From: a virus
Reading direction: 5' to 3' (one strand)
DNA length: 30,199 nucleotides
IMG/VR virus record: IMGVR_UViG_3300042312_000034
Coordinates: 1-30,199 of that record
Below, in pieces: positions 5,236 through 12,348 of the stretch; positions within the stretch are counted from its first letter, which is position 1; each line of letters opens with the position of its first letter. The notes beneath the pieces were generated by a model. That model saw only the letters and a program-made list of their open reading frames with translations. It was not told where the DNA came from and made no database searches. A program made the translations under genes and the position numbers.

Positions 5236-6671
5236 TACACCTCATTGCGGATAGTATTGTTAACAATCTTTTTAAGACGCAACGACGAACCACGTTCAAT
5301 CACTTGCTGTACCGATAAACCGTCACGCATCATAGCTGCATTACCACCACCAGCTCTAAACGATTCAATCTGTTGTGGCGATAAATTACCAGACAAATCT
5401 GCTTGCATACGATTTTTACTAGCAAGTCCTGGCATTGCAGCACGGAATTGCGCTACATCTTGTTGACGACGTTTATCCTGTTGTGACTGTTCTACTTTCT
5501 TTTGAAGAGGAATAGAACGACCACTTTGCCCAGCTCTATATGCTTGAGCAGCGTCTTGCAAAGTCAATGCAGTGCCAACACCAGCCACAAGAGGCATAAC
5601 TGGACCACTAGCAAGGCCTGCGGCTACTTTTGGCATTAAGTTAGTAAGACCGGCTTGAATAGCACCACCTGTAATAGCACCAGTAGCTGCAGCTTTAACT
5701 CCTTCTACTGCAGCAGTTCTCCAATCACCTTTACCTGCAGCATAAGCAGATTCAGGTGTGATGGCTTCAGTAGCAGCACCAATTCCCATACCTAAAGCGT
5801 TTTGCTTTAGATCTTTCATAGATGGTACAGGTATTGGTAGATAGCCACCGATGTTTAATGCTCCTCTTGCCTTTCCCAGTTCGTAAACATCAGGAAGTTC
5901 TGTAAGACCCAATCTACCAACATTACCAGGATCAGGTGGTACTACTCTAGCAGTAGCTTCCGACACACCTTCTAGTTCTGTTGGCAGGATAGGAAACTGC
6001 TTAGACTGTTTAGCTAAAGATTGCCTGACTTTAAGTGATTGTTTATCTGGATCAGTCATGCCCAAAGCTTCACCAGCTTTATTGACCATTAAACGCTGAG
6101 CTGGATTAGTTTCCAGATAACCTGACCTATAAACAGCATCTACAAGATCAGGATACAGTTGATCAACAACTTCCTTTGGTGTAACTTCAGTGTTTATCTC
6201 ACCCATAGTATTGGACTTAAAGTTACCACCATGTCCAATAATGCCATGTAGTGGCCTAGTGGTGTATATCAATTTATCAGGATCAGTACCTGGGGCTAGA
6301 TTAGCAGGTAACTTATCTTTAATAATTCTGATAACTTCAAGAGCTTTTTTAGGATCAGCCTTAAACAGTCTATTAGCTAACAACTTTTGATAGATAGGAT
6401 GGTGACCTTCGAGTTGTTGGTAGAAGTTACCAGCTTTAATCAGACCACCTTCTCGATTATTTAATTTACGAACTGTTTCGTCTGCTTCTATATCACCATT
6501 AAGGTACTTGTAAAGAATATCAGCAAATGCATCATCCCCTTGATTTACGACGTTAGCATAAGCTCTAACAGTAGGTGATTTAGATAGTTGTTTAGATTTA
6601 ATAAGAGGCTCGCTTTCGCTTTGCAGTTTAACTGCAGTTTCAGCCAGTAGCTGAAATAACTCCTTATCCAT
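5235..6671 (-). CDS. Unknown 478-aa protein with HNH-like histidines and Gly/Ala-rich membrane-type segment
   Basis: I do not recognise a family. Three parts can be seen. Residues 80-150 contain EGHHPIYQ (His90-His91), a later PDKLIY and RPLHGIIGHGGN (His142, His147, Asn150). A His-His followed by a spaced His pair resembles HNH/colicin-type nucleases, but the match is loose. Residues 290-382 are rich in Gly and Ala with hydrophobic stretches (AVEGVKAAATGAITGGAIQA, VMPLVAGVGTALTLQ), as in virion proteins that insert in membranes during DNA entry. The C-terminal 90 residues are charged and Gln-rich. The gene stands among terS-terL interval genes and couples to the next gene by TAATG. It could be an ejected virion protein. 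Confidence 0.8.
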   Translation of the reverse strand: MDKELFQLLAETAVKLQSESEPLIKSKQLSKSPTVRAYANVVNQGDDAFADILYKYLNGDIEADETVRKLNNREGGLIKAGNFYQQLEGHHPIYQKLLANRLFKADPKKALEVIRIIKDKLPANLAPGTDPDKLIYTTRPLHGIIGHGGNFKSNTMGEINTEVTPKEVVDQLYPDLVDAVYRSGYLETNPAQRLMVNKAGEALGMTDPDKQSLKVRQSLAKQSKQFPILPTELEGVSEATARVVPPDPGNVGRLGLTELPDVYELGKARGALNIGGYLPIPVPSMKDLKQNALGMGIGAATEAITPESAYAAGKGDWRTAAVEGVKAAATGAITGGAIQAGLTNLMPKVAAGLASGPVMPLVAGVGTALTLQDAAQAYRAGQSGRSIPLQKKVEQSQQDKRRQQDVAQFRAAMPGLASKNRMQADLSGNLSPQQIESFRAGGGNAAMMRDGLSVQQVIERGSSLRLKKIVNNTIRNEV

Positions 6672-6680
6672 TGGGATTAC

Positions 6681-7079
6681 TTAGCTCCCAACTACATTGG
6701 ACCCGCCTTTGTCCATGTTATTCTTACGCTTACGCTCCTCACGTTCCATGATCTCGCGTTGACGTTGATTACTCATCATGTCCTCACGACCTGCACCACG
6801 ACGTTGACGGGGCTTAGCCTTTGCTTTGGGTTGATCTTCTTTTTTCTTAGCCTTGTATTCACCAAAGGCAGGACCCATGTACTCCTTACCATTGGGGGCT
6901 TCTAGCATGGTAGCTGAACCACCACTAGCCTTACCTTCTAAATCCTTAGACGTAAGATTACTACGTCCTTGCATACGAGACATACGAGCAGCATCCATCC
7001 GCCTACCGAACTCTTTGATGCTCTCTGCTACGGATCCACGATTCTTGTCTTGATCCTTACCTTTACGTGTCATTGCCAT
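6681..7079 (-). CDS. Hypothetical basic, probably disordered protein, 132 aa
   Basis: The product starts MAMTRKGKDQDKNRGSVAES. It is dominated by Lys, Arg, Gln, Glu and Gly, with a C-terminal tract of charged residues (REIMEREERKRKNN). A helical segment at about 15-40 (ESIKEFGRRMDAARMSRM) is the only likely fold. No membrane segment and no known domain. It begins two bases after the HNH gene and ends nine bases before the 478-aa gene, which makes it part of one transcription unit. Similar low-complexity basic proteins of phages are often minor virion components, but that is inference. Confidence 0.75.
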   Translation of the reverse strand: MAMTRKGKDQDKNRGSVAESIKEFGRRMDAARMSRMQGRSNLTSKDLEGKASGGSATMLEAPNGKEYMGPAFGEYKAKKKEDQPKAKAKPRQRRGAGREDMMSNQRQREIMEREERKRKNNMDKGGSNVVGS

Positions 7080-7081
7080 AA

Positions 7082-7357
7082 TTAACGAATGTGTGATAGA
7101 ATTAATGTTTCCCTGTTAGTAGGACCAAATGTGTCCCTCATCCATTGTAGCCAATTACTACTTCCTTTAGCCTGATTGCATTTCCTACAGCTGGGTACCA
7201 AATTTGAAGTAAGGTCTTCGCCACCAAGACACTTAGGGCGAACGTGGTCAAGTGTAAGTTCATGTAGTTCATAAGTTTCTCCGCAGTATACGCATTGACA
7301 ATTAAAGTATTCCTTAATTGCACGACGGTGTAGCCTTTTTGCTTCAGAGCTTGTCAT
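7082..7357 (-). CDS. HNH endonuclease, small
   Basis: I chose the ATG at 7357 (product MTSSEAKRLHRRAIKEYFN) rather than the longer frame to 7408, whose extra residues look like spacer. The 91-aa product has a full HNH core with zinc-binding cysteines: CVYCGETYELHELTLDHVRP, then LGGEDLTSNLVPSCRKCN and QAKGS. Asp-His in LDHV, Asn in SNLVPSC and the CxxC pairs are all present, so it should be active. Proteins of this size act as homing endonucleases or, near terminases in other phages, help packaging nuclease activity. Here terL carries its own nuclease and a second HNH gene lies beside it, so a mobile role is more likely. Confidence 0.9.
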   Translation of the reverse strand: MTSSEAKRLHRRAIKEYFNCQCVYCGETYELHELTLDHVRPKCLGGEDLTSNLVPSCRKCNQAKGSSNWLQWMRDTFGPTNRETLILSHIR

Positions 7358-7428
7358 CGTTATTAGGTTGTGGAGGTAGTGATCAGGACTAGGAAATAGC
7401 GGTGTCACATTATTAGATTGGGAGTGGA

Positions 7429-7680
7429 TCAGCCATACTTTTTACCCTTACGTGGGCGTGTACGGTTAGCTTTAGGGGACTCTAGTTTACCTTTATTGGG
7501 ACCTGTATGGGAAGCATCCATACCATCACCATTACCGTAGGTACCAAGCTTACGGTTTAGTTTATTAGCATTAGTACGGATCTTAAGACCCTCTTTAGTT
7601 TTGTTGTATTCAGCTTGTTGCTTTAGCCGTTTGGTTTTAGCTTTAGGGTTGTTCTTGTAGTAATTAGATGTACTTTGCAT
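7429..7680 (-). CDS. Small basic protein with GTYGNGDGMDASH motif, 83 aa
   Basis: I place the start at the ATG at 7680 (MQSTSNYYKNNPKAKTKRLK). The frame is open to 7701, but the extra seven residues overlap the end of the upstream gene. The protein is Lys/Arg/Asn-rich, with YYKNNPKAKTKRLKQQAEYN near the start, GTYGNGDGMDASHTG in the middle and a basic tail (RTRPRKGKKYG). I recall proteins with the same YYKxNP...GNGDGxDASH arrangement in cyanophages, where they are conserved but of unknown role. The start overlaps the 138-aa gene by 17 bases. DNA binding or virion assembly would fit the charge. Confidence 0.75.
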   Translation of the reverse strand: MQSTSNYYKNNPKAKTKRLKQQAEYNKTKEGLKIRTNANKLNRKLGTYGNGDGMDASHTGPNKGKLESPKANRTRPRKGKKYG

Positions 7681-8080
7681 AACGATTACCAGGAGGGGCA
7701 ATTTCTAACTGTTTATCCTTTCCTGCTTTAGGCTTGGGTTTCGTTATTTTTAACATCTCAAGTAACTGTTGTAATTTTGTTTTGGTTTCTACTGGTATAG
7801 GTGTAGTACCTGGCATACGATCCTTAGTACCTGCACCAGAACCTAACATTGGACCTTGATAATCCGCTGTAGGACCTTGGCCATAAAAATTACCACGTTG
7901 GCTATAGGTAGGGTAAGGTACGTCCATGGTATAATTACGTTGAGCCATGTCACTAGTAGGTGTGGCTAGCCCTAATACCTGAAGAGCTTCTTTAATAGTA
8001 AGCTTCTTTGAATTAGTTTTAGATTTTGATATAGAAGTGCCTGGTTTTACATTTTTACCAAACGGACTATACTCTGCCAT
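7664..8080 (-). CDS. Hypothetical protein, 138 aa, Pro/Gly-rich middle
   Basis: The product begins MAEYSPFGKNVKPGTSISKS, followed by a short helical part (KKLTIKEALQVLGLA, 26-40), a Tyr/Pro/Gly-rich middle (PYPTYSQRGNFYGQGP), a second helix (TKLQQLLEMLKI) and a Lys/Pro tail. A possible Shine-Dalgarno (AGAGG) lies seven bases before the ATG, inside the end of terS. No domain recognised. Its position after terS is that of the T7 18.5/18.7 spanin genes, but there is no signal peptide or lipobox, so I do not call it a spanin. Confidence 0.75.
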   Translation of the reverse strand: MAEYSPFGKNVKPGTSISKSKTNSKKLTIKEALQVLGLATPTSDMAQRNYTMDVPYPTYSQRGNFYGQGPTADYQGPMLGSGAGTKDRMPGTTPIPVETKTKLQQLLEMLKITKPKPKAGKDKQLEIAPPGNRYAKYI

Positions 8081-8312
8081 ACAACCTCTTTTGAATAAGT
8101 TCAGGGTCTACCTTAGGCATGATGGTGGCTAGTTTATCAAGGGGGTTACCTTCATATGCAACACCGCTGATGTCGTTTTTAGTCAACCAATCACAAGCTG
8201 CTTTAATATCAGCAGTAGAGGCTTCACCGCTCTTAATTCGATCTAGAAGCTCTTTGGTTACAATGTTATGGAGTTCATTAAACATGTCCTCCGTTGCTTT
8301 CTTGTTAGCCAT
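8067..8312 (-). CDS. terS: Putative terminase small subunit (T7 gp18-like)
   Basis: At 81 aa the size fits T7 gp18 (89 aa), which recognises phage DNA for packaging. The N-terminus MANKKATEDMFNELHNIVTK and the following LLDRIKSGEASTADIKAA form a helix-turn-helix-like pair of helices of the type seen in small terminases of T7-like cyanophages (family memory). The order holin-like gene, this gene, then terL agrees with T7 17.5, 18, 19, although about 3 kb of other genes lie between here and terL. The start overlaps the holin-like gene by eight bases. Size, motif style and synteny support the call; no single diagnostic residue does. Confidence 0.65.
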   Translation of the reverse strand: MANKKATEDMFNELHNIVTKELLDRIKSGEASTADIKAACDWLTKNDISGVAYEGNPLDKLATIMPKVDPELIQKRLYGRV

Positions 8313-8550
8313 TACGCAGTACGATTTGATCTAGTTTGTTTTCGATGCGAATCATGTGATCCTCCATCTTTTGTAAGGCGTTAGCTAGCTCTTGCCTTGG
8401 GACGTATTTCTCAGCAAACCTCAATTCAATGGAATCAATACGTTTATCTAGTTGATCCATACGAGTGTTTGATTTGCTGTTCATAGCTGCAATACCGCCA
8501 CCAATGCCAATCACTAAAGACGCAACGCCTGTGATAAGGGCTTCAATCAT
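8305..8550 (-). CDS. Holin-like membrane protein with C-terminal coiled coil, 81 aa
   Basis: One transmembrane segment at residues 4-23 (ALITGVASLVIGIGGGIAAM) is followed by a charged helix with heptad spacing (MDQLDKRIDSIELRFAEKY, then LANALQKMEDHMIRIENKLD). This is the shape of small phage holins and holin-associated proteins. The gene begins inside the last four bases of the endolysin gene (ATGA), forming a lysis pair. It would let the endolysin reach the cell wall. A second small membrane protein lies on the other side of the endolysin (9518-9724), and sequence alone does not show which is the true holin. Confidence 0.65.
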   Translation of the reverse strand: MIEALITGVASLVIGIGGGIAAMNSKSNTRMDQLDKRIDSIELRFAEKYVPRQELANALQKMEDHMIRIENKLDQIVLRNG

Positions 8551-9515
8551 TTCTTTTGGTTAATGATGTTCAATAGTTTAGTGCTATAGTTGGGATCAGT
8601 GGCGTATCCCTCTTTAATTAAAAGCTTGCAACACTCCTCTATGGAAGAGGCACGGTTGACGCCTTTATATGTTTTGTAGTCCTTGTACCAGCGTTGTACT
8701 AAGTACGACACACAAGATTGTAGGTCAGGGAAGTTAAGGAACCCAGCAGTAATAGTGATCCACTTACCATCAATAAACTCTTTTGTCTCATGGTCAGTGC
8801 CAGATCCCTTGAGACCAAAGTAGTTGTTCTTACCGGAAGTATGCTTACCCCAGCCACTCTCTAGTGCCCATTGTGCAGCTACTACTTGTGGGAACTTAGC
8901 ACCTGCCTTAGAGGCTGCAGTAATGACTCCCTCCCAAGTGTTAGCAACGGTAGCGATAGGTTGCGGGGTATTGGTTGGGCGGAAGGTCATGAACCAGCCA
9001 GTACCTTTACCTTCTACTTCCCAACGCTTTAACCAGTTATGCCAGGTATACTTGACATCCTTACCACCACTGCCAATAGTGACGTAACCACCATTGACAT
9101 TATCCATCTCACCGTATGGATCGTGGAAGATACCGTGTTCTCCATCATCACCAATGAGTAGCATCCAATGACCACCACCAACAGGGTTTGATGCATGACC
9201 TTTATGTAGGATGCCAGTAGCAACTGGATAACCTGCCTTTAGTTCGTTGATTAGTGCTTGCTTAGTACCTTTTTGGTAGAAGGTAGCAAAGACACCATAC
9301 TGCTGACAGGCTTTAACTTGACTAGTAGAGGATGTAGTATCTCCATACTTAAGTACTGTACGGAGGTAATCATCATCTGCATTACTACCCTTAAGGGCAT
9401 CAGGAAGGAGATACTTGATAGCCATAGCGCATGTTGAGCTAAAGCACATCCGATCTCCGTGACCTGTTGCACTATCTGTTTGGGGGTAGTATTGTTTAAC
9501 AGGCAGCAGTACCAT
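8547..9515 (-). CDS. Two-domain endolysin: C39-like peptidase plus glucosaminidase
   Basis: The 322-aa protein should cleave the host cell wall at lysis. Residues 1-175 look like a C39-type cysteine peptidase: Cys24 in DRMCFSSTCAMAIKYL, His116 in GGGHWMLLIGDDG and Asp132 in FHDPYGE would form the catalytic triad. Residues 190-320 match the glucosaminidase family (FlgJ/AcmA type), with catalytic Glu219 in QWALESGWGKHTSGKNNYFG. No signal peptide is seen, so release depends on a holin. The neighbours are small membrane proteins on both sides. The glucosaminidase half is closely similar to residues 735-855 of the gp15-like virion protein of this same phage, at protein and DNA level. Confidence 0.88.
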   Translation of the reverse strand: MVLLPVKQYYPQTDSATGHGDRMCFSSTCAMAIKYLLPDALKGSNADDDYLRTVLKYGDTTSSTSQVKACQQYGVFATFYQKGTKQALINELKAGYPVATGILHKGHASNPVGGGHWMLLIGDDGEHGIFHDPYGEMDNVNGGYVTIGSGGKDVKYTWHNWLKRWEVEGKGTGWFMTFRPTNTPQPIATVANTWEGVITAASKAGAKFPQVVAAQWALESGWGKHTSGKNNYFGLKGSGTDHETKEFIDGKWITITAGFLNFPDLQSCVSYLVQRWYKDYKTYKGVNRASSIEECCKLLIKEGYATDPNYSTKLLNIINQKK

Positions 9516-9517
9516 AA

Positions 9518-9724
9518 CTACTTGCCTCTAAAGGTACGACGAATACGCCGCACTGTGTCATCCTCAGTACGTGTCTTACTGAAGTAAGCAGCAGCCATGG
9601 AGATGGCCTGAGTAACACTATTAGAACGACGCTTCTTAGTCATGCCGAGATACTCGGACGTGATAAAGAGAATAAAAAAAGCCAAGGTCTCATAAGAAAC
9701 CTTGACTCCGAGAATAGTGATCAT
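9518..9724 (-). CDS. Small membrane protein, 68 aa, second holin candidate
   Basis: A hydrophobic N-terminal segment (YETLAFFILFITSEYLGM, residues 11-28) is followed by a basic tail (TKKRRSN, then RRIRRTFRGK). A single membrane span with a positive cytoplasmic tail is compatible with a class II/III holin, or with a conserved cyanophage membrane protein of unknown role. It ends three bases before the endolysin start and begins 12 bases after the chaperone gene. AAAGGT, a plausible Shine-Dalgarno, lies before the ATG. No family named with certainty. Confidence 0.7.
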   Translation of the reverse strand: MITILGVKVSYETLAFFILFITSEYLGMTKKRRSNSVTQAISMAAAYFSKTRTEDDTVRRIRRTFRGK

Positions 9725-9736
9725 GATAGGTTACCT

Positions 9737-10033
9737 TTATTGTGGTTTAGGTGGCCAATTAACTGTTTCTGGAAACCCTTCTTGTTGGGGAATCATCCGC
9801 AGAAATTCGCGGTATAAAGCCCAAGCAAGCTTGCCATCAGCATCAAACGGTGCGTCTGCAATTTGGGTCCAATCGGATTCAGCAAGTAGTTTGTTCCGTT
9901 GTTGACGAACTTCCTCTGCTTTACGATCAATAGCACCTGCTTCCCATGCAGCAATCTCAGCATCTCTATGGGCTTCTTGTTCTGGTGTGAAGGGGACGCG
10001 GCCTTCTGGTGTGTCGTGGTAATACTTAGACAT
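9737..10033 (-). CDS. Tail fibre assembly chaperone-like protein
   Basis: The 98-aa product contains the arrangement seen in small phage tail-assembly chaperones (Phage_tail_APC type): RNKLLAESDWTQIADAPFD, then AWALYREFLRMIPQQEGFPE and the Trp-Pro end (NWPPKP). The N-terminal half is a charged helix (TPEQEAHRDAEIAAWEAGAI). Such proteins help the fibre next to them fold and are not part of the virion. It follows the fibre gene by 14 bases with a good Shine-Dalgarno (AAGGAG). Codon choice looks richer in GC than in the neighbouring lysis genes and like the fibre tip upstream, so the two may have moved together. Confidence 0.8.
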   Translation of the reverse strand: MSKYYHDTPEGRVPFTPEQEAHRDAEIAAWEAGAIDRKAEEVRQQRNKLLAESDWTQIADAPFDADGKLAWALYREFLRMIPQQEGFPETVNWPPKPQ

Positions 10034-10047
10034 GTCTGTAATGCTCC

Positions 10048-12342
10048 TTACGAGTTGCTGATGCCGTATAGGCGGAAAATTCCGTTCATATTGCCGGTAG
10101 AAGGCGAGAACTGAACGGCATCTACAACGCCGGTTCCCATATTCAACGAGCGACCAACGCCATGATTATTTGCAGGTGAATCTAGCTCTGCGGAGTAGAT
10201 AAGAGCCGCAGTATGCTTTCCTGAAACCGAAGCGTTTAAAAGATAGACGAAGCCAGAGACTGGGAAGTTGTCTGTTGTAACTCTGACCTGATCCGTGATT
10301 TTAATCGCAGTCTGACCTGTTCCAGCAATTATAGCAGTAACGTTTCTTGCCAACCGCACAGTATAATCGCTAGCACCAGAGAAGTAAGAACTTCCGCCAT
10401 TTGTAGAGAATCTGAGATTAAGATCAGTTTGTCCGCTAGTTGACTCAACGCCAGAAAAAGCAATAACGTAGATATCATAGGTGCTATTAATGCCGCTCGT
10501 AAAAGCAACAGAGGCACTATTACTTGCCGTTACAGAACTAATAAATCTCCAAGAGCCACTAGCAGGCGTAGCCCATTTCAAACCAGTCCCAGTCGTTGAA
10601 TCCGCAGTCAATACCTGATTATTCGACCCAACAGCAAGGCGTGAAACCGTGTCGTTAGCTGTTGCAACTAGAAGATCACCCTTGGCATCGACAAGGGACT
10701 TAGGGACTGCCGCATTTGCAAGGTCGTAAGCCGACTTGATGGCGTTAGGGGTTCCTGCTGTGGTTGTGCTTGTGCTGCTTGTGCTGTCGGTTAGTTGAAC
10801 GACACCAGCATTCGAAGTACTTGCGGCTTGGATCTTGCTAGCGGAGATTGCAGCAGTAGCACTGATGTCAGCATTCACGATGGACCCATCAATGATATTT
10901 GCAGAAGCTACCGTGATCGTGGTTGGTAGGGCACCTGTTGCAAGCTTGCTCAGACTGATGGCAGCAGTACCGCTAATGTCTCCATCGCTTATGGTGCCAT
11001 CAACAAGCATTGCGCTTGTGACAGTTCCTGTATCACCAATAGTTACAACGTTGTTACCACCTTTCGTAAGTGCTCCGCCTACATTAACATTACCAGAACC
11101 ATCAATTGTTAGCCTGGCACTACCACCAGTAACCAATACCAGCTCATTCGCCCCTGTGTGAGCGATACCTGTATCTGTGTCACCGTCAAAAGCGTAGACA
11201 GGAGATGTGACACTATTACTGTCGTCAGCCCGTAATTGGCCATTTAATGAACCACCAGAAACCTTAAAGTAACGAGTCTCAGGATCATTAGGAAAGTACT
11301 GAATCCAATTCCAGGTAGCACCTGTAGTGGTATAAACAATACGCACACTGAGACCACTGCTACCAGTAAACCCAACAGGTTTCCCAGCAAGTGGTGTAAA
11401 ACTCTCAATACCAGTTGAATCGACAACCTCTACAGCATCGTTGTTAGAAGGTGAACCAGGGATTGCTGCAACGTTAGCTACAAGGTCATACAGGATGGCA
11501 TTAGCCACAGCAGAGGCTGCAGCGTTAGCCGTGCTGATAGCAGTGTTGGCGGTGGAGAGTGCAGTGGAGGCGTTGCTGGAGGCTGTGTTAGCCGTCGAGA
11601 CAGCAGAGGAGGCATTACTGGAAGCTGTGTTAGCCGTGCTTACAGCTGCTGAGGCATTGGTAGAAGCAGTGTTAGCAGTAGAGACAGCAGCAGATGCATT
11701 GGAGCTAGCCGTGTTGGCTGTGCTCAGAGCTGTGTTGGAGGTGCTAAGAGCCGTAGCAGCATCTGCAGCAGCACTGTTAGCCGTGTTGACAGCAGTTGTG
11801 GCATTCGAGCTGGCTGTGTTTGCAGTAGACACAGCAGCACTTGCGTTGGTGCTAGCGGTGTTGGCTGTGGTTACAGCTGCACTGGCATTGGTTGAAGCAG
11901 TGGTGGCTGTTGCAGACGCTGCATTGGCCGTGCTAAGTGCAGTGTTAGCTGTTGTTGTAGCAGCATTAGCCACTGTAGTAGCTGCAGCAGCGTTGTTAGA
12001 TGACTCCTGCGTTACATAAAGACCTTGAATAAAGTTATTGTTGAGGTCCTGTGCACGAATAGCAGAGCCAGAGTAGAAGGTAGCTGCTAGATCAGTATCA
12101 TCAGTCTCTCGATAGACGACAATAGCAGCACCATTAGCTGGAGCATTACCAGCTGTGAACAATACCTGTCCACCAGTTTTAGTGGCGTAGTTAAGGCTCT
12201 GTAGGTTGTAGTGAGTACCAGCTGTCTTAAGGACACCTGCTACAGTGACCTTAATATCGGTTGACTCCAACCATTTAAAAGTAAAAGAAAATGGGCCTAA
12301 GTTAGACCCATCACCAGTGAATGTATTTTGTGTAGTTGCCAT
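10048..12342 (-). CDS. Tail fibre protein (T7 gp17-like N-terminus)
   Basis: The 764-aa fibre should bind the host surface. Residues 1-113 form the T7-type tail-attachment domain (TFTGDGSNLGPFSFTF, then SAIRAQDLNNNFIQGLYVTQ). Residues 117-285 are almost only Ala, Ser, Thr, Asn and Val in heptads, a trimeric coiled-coil shaft. After that come a collar (YDLVANVAAIPGSPSNNDAV), beta-rich segments (GDTDTGIAHTGANELVLVTG), a fibre repeat (AGVVQLTDSTSS, NAIKSAYDLANAA), the KGDLLVATANDTVSRLAVG unit common in phage fibres, and a C-terminal head ending GIFRLYGISNS. The first domain fixes the class; the tip gives no hint of the receptor. The gene lies six bases after the gp16-like gene, with its chaperone just downstream. 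Confidence 0.92.
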   Translation of the reverse strand: MATTQNTFTGDGSNLGPFSFTFKWLESTDIKVTVAGVLKTAGTHYNLQSLNYATKTGGQVLFTAGNAPANGAAIVVYRETDDTDLAATFYSGSAIRAQDLNNNFIQGLYVTQESSNNAAAATTVANAATTTANTALSTANAASATATTASTNASAAVTTANTASTNASAAVSTANTASSNATTAVNTANSAAADAATALSTSNTALSTANTASSNASAAVSTANTASTNASAAVSTANTASSNASSAVSTANTASSNASTALSTANTAISTANAAASAVANAILYDLVANVAAIPGSPSNNDAVEVVDSTGIESFTPLAGKPVGFTGSSGLSVRIVYTTTGATWNWIQYFPNDPETRYFKVSGGSLNGQLRADDSNSVTSPVYAFDGDTDTGIAHTGANELVLVTGGSARLTIDGSGNVNVGGALTKGGNNVVTIGDTGTVTSAMLVDGTISDGDISGTAAISLSKLATGALPTTITVASANIIDGSIVNADISATAAISASKIQAASTSNAGVVQLTDSTSSTSTTTAGTPNAIKSAYDLANAAVPKSLVDAKGDLLVATANDTVSRLAVGSNNQVLTADSTTGTGLKWATPASGSWRFISSVTASNSASVAFTSGINSTYDIYVIAFSGVESTSGQTDLNLRFSTNGGSSYFSGASDYTVRLARNVTAIIAGTGQTAIKITDQVRVTTDNFPVSGFVYLLNASVSGKHTAALIYSAELDSPANNHGVGRSLNMGTGVVDAVQFSPSTGNMNGIFRLYGISNS
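11490..11985 (-). repeat. 42-base imperfect repeats coding the fibre shaft
   Basis: The shaft is built from 14-residue units of the type AAVSTANTASSNAS, two heptads each, repeated about ten times with small changes (TALSTSN, TAVNTANSAAAD). At DNA level the 42-base units are clearly alike, so slippage or recombination can change the shaft length. The same repeats create a long open frame on the opposite strand. Confidence 0.85.
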
Positions 12343-12348
12343 TTAAGG

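Noticed and set aside
11441-12019. 192-codon + strand frame, Ala/Val/Leu-rich
   Set aside because: It is the reverse reading of the 42-base fibre repeats, which lack stops in this frame by repetition.
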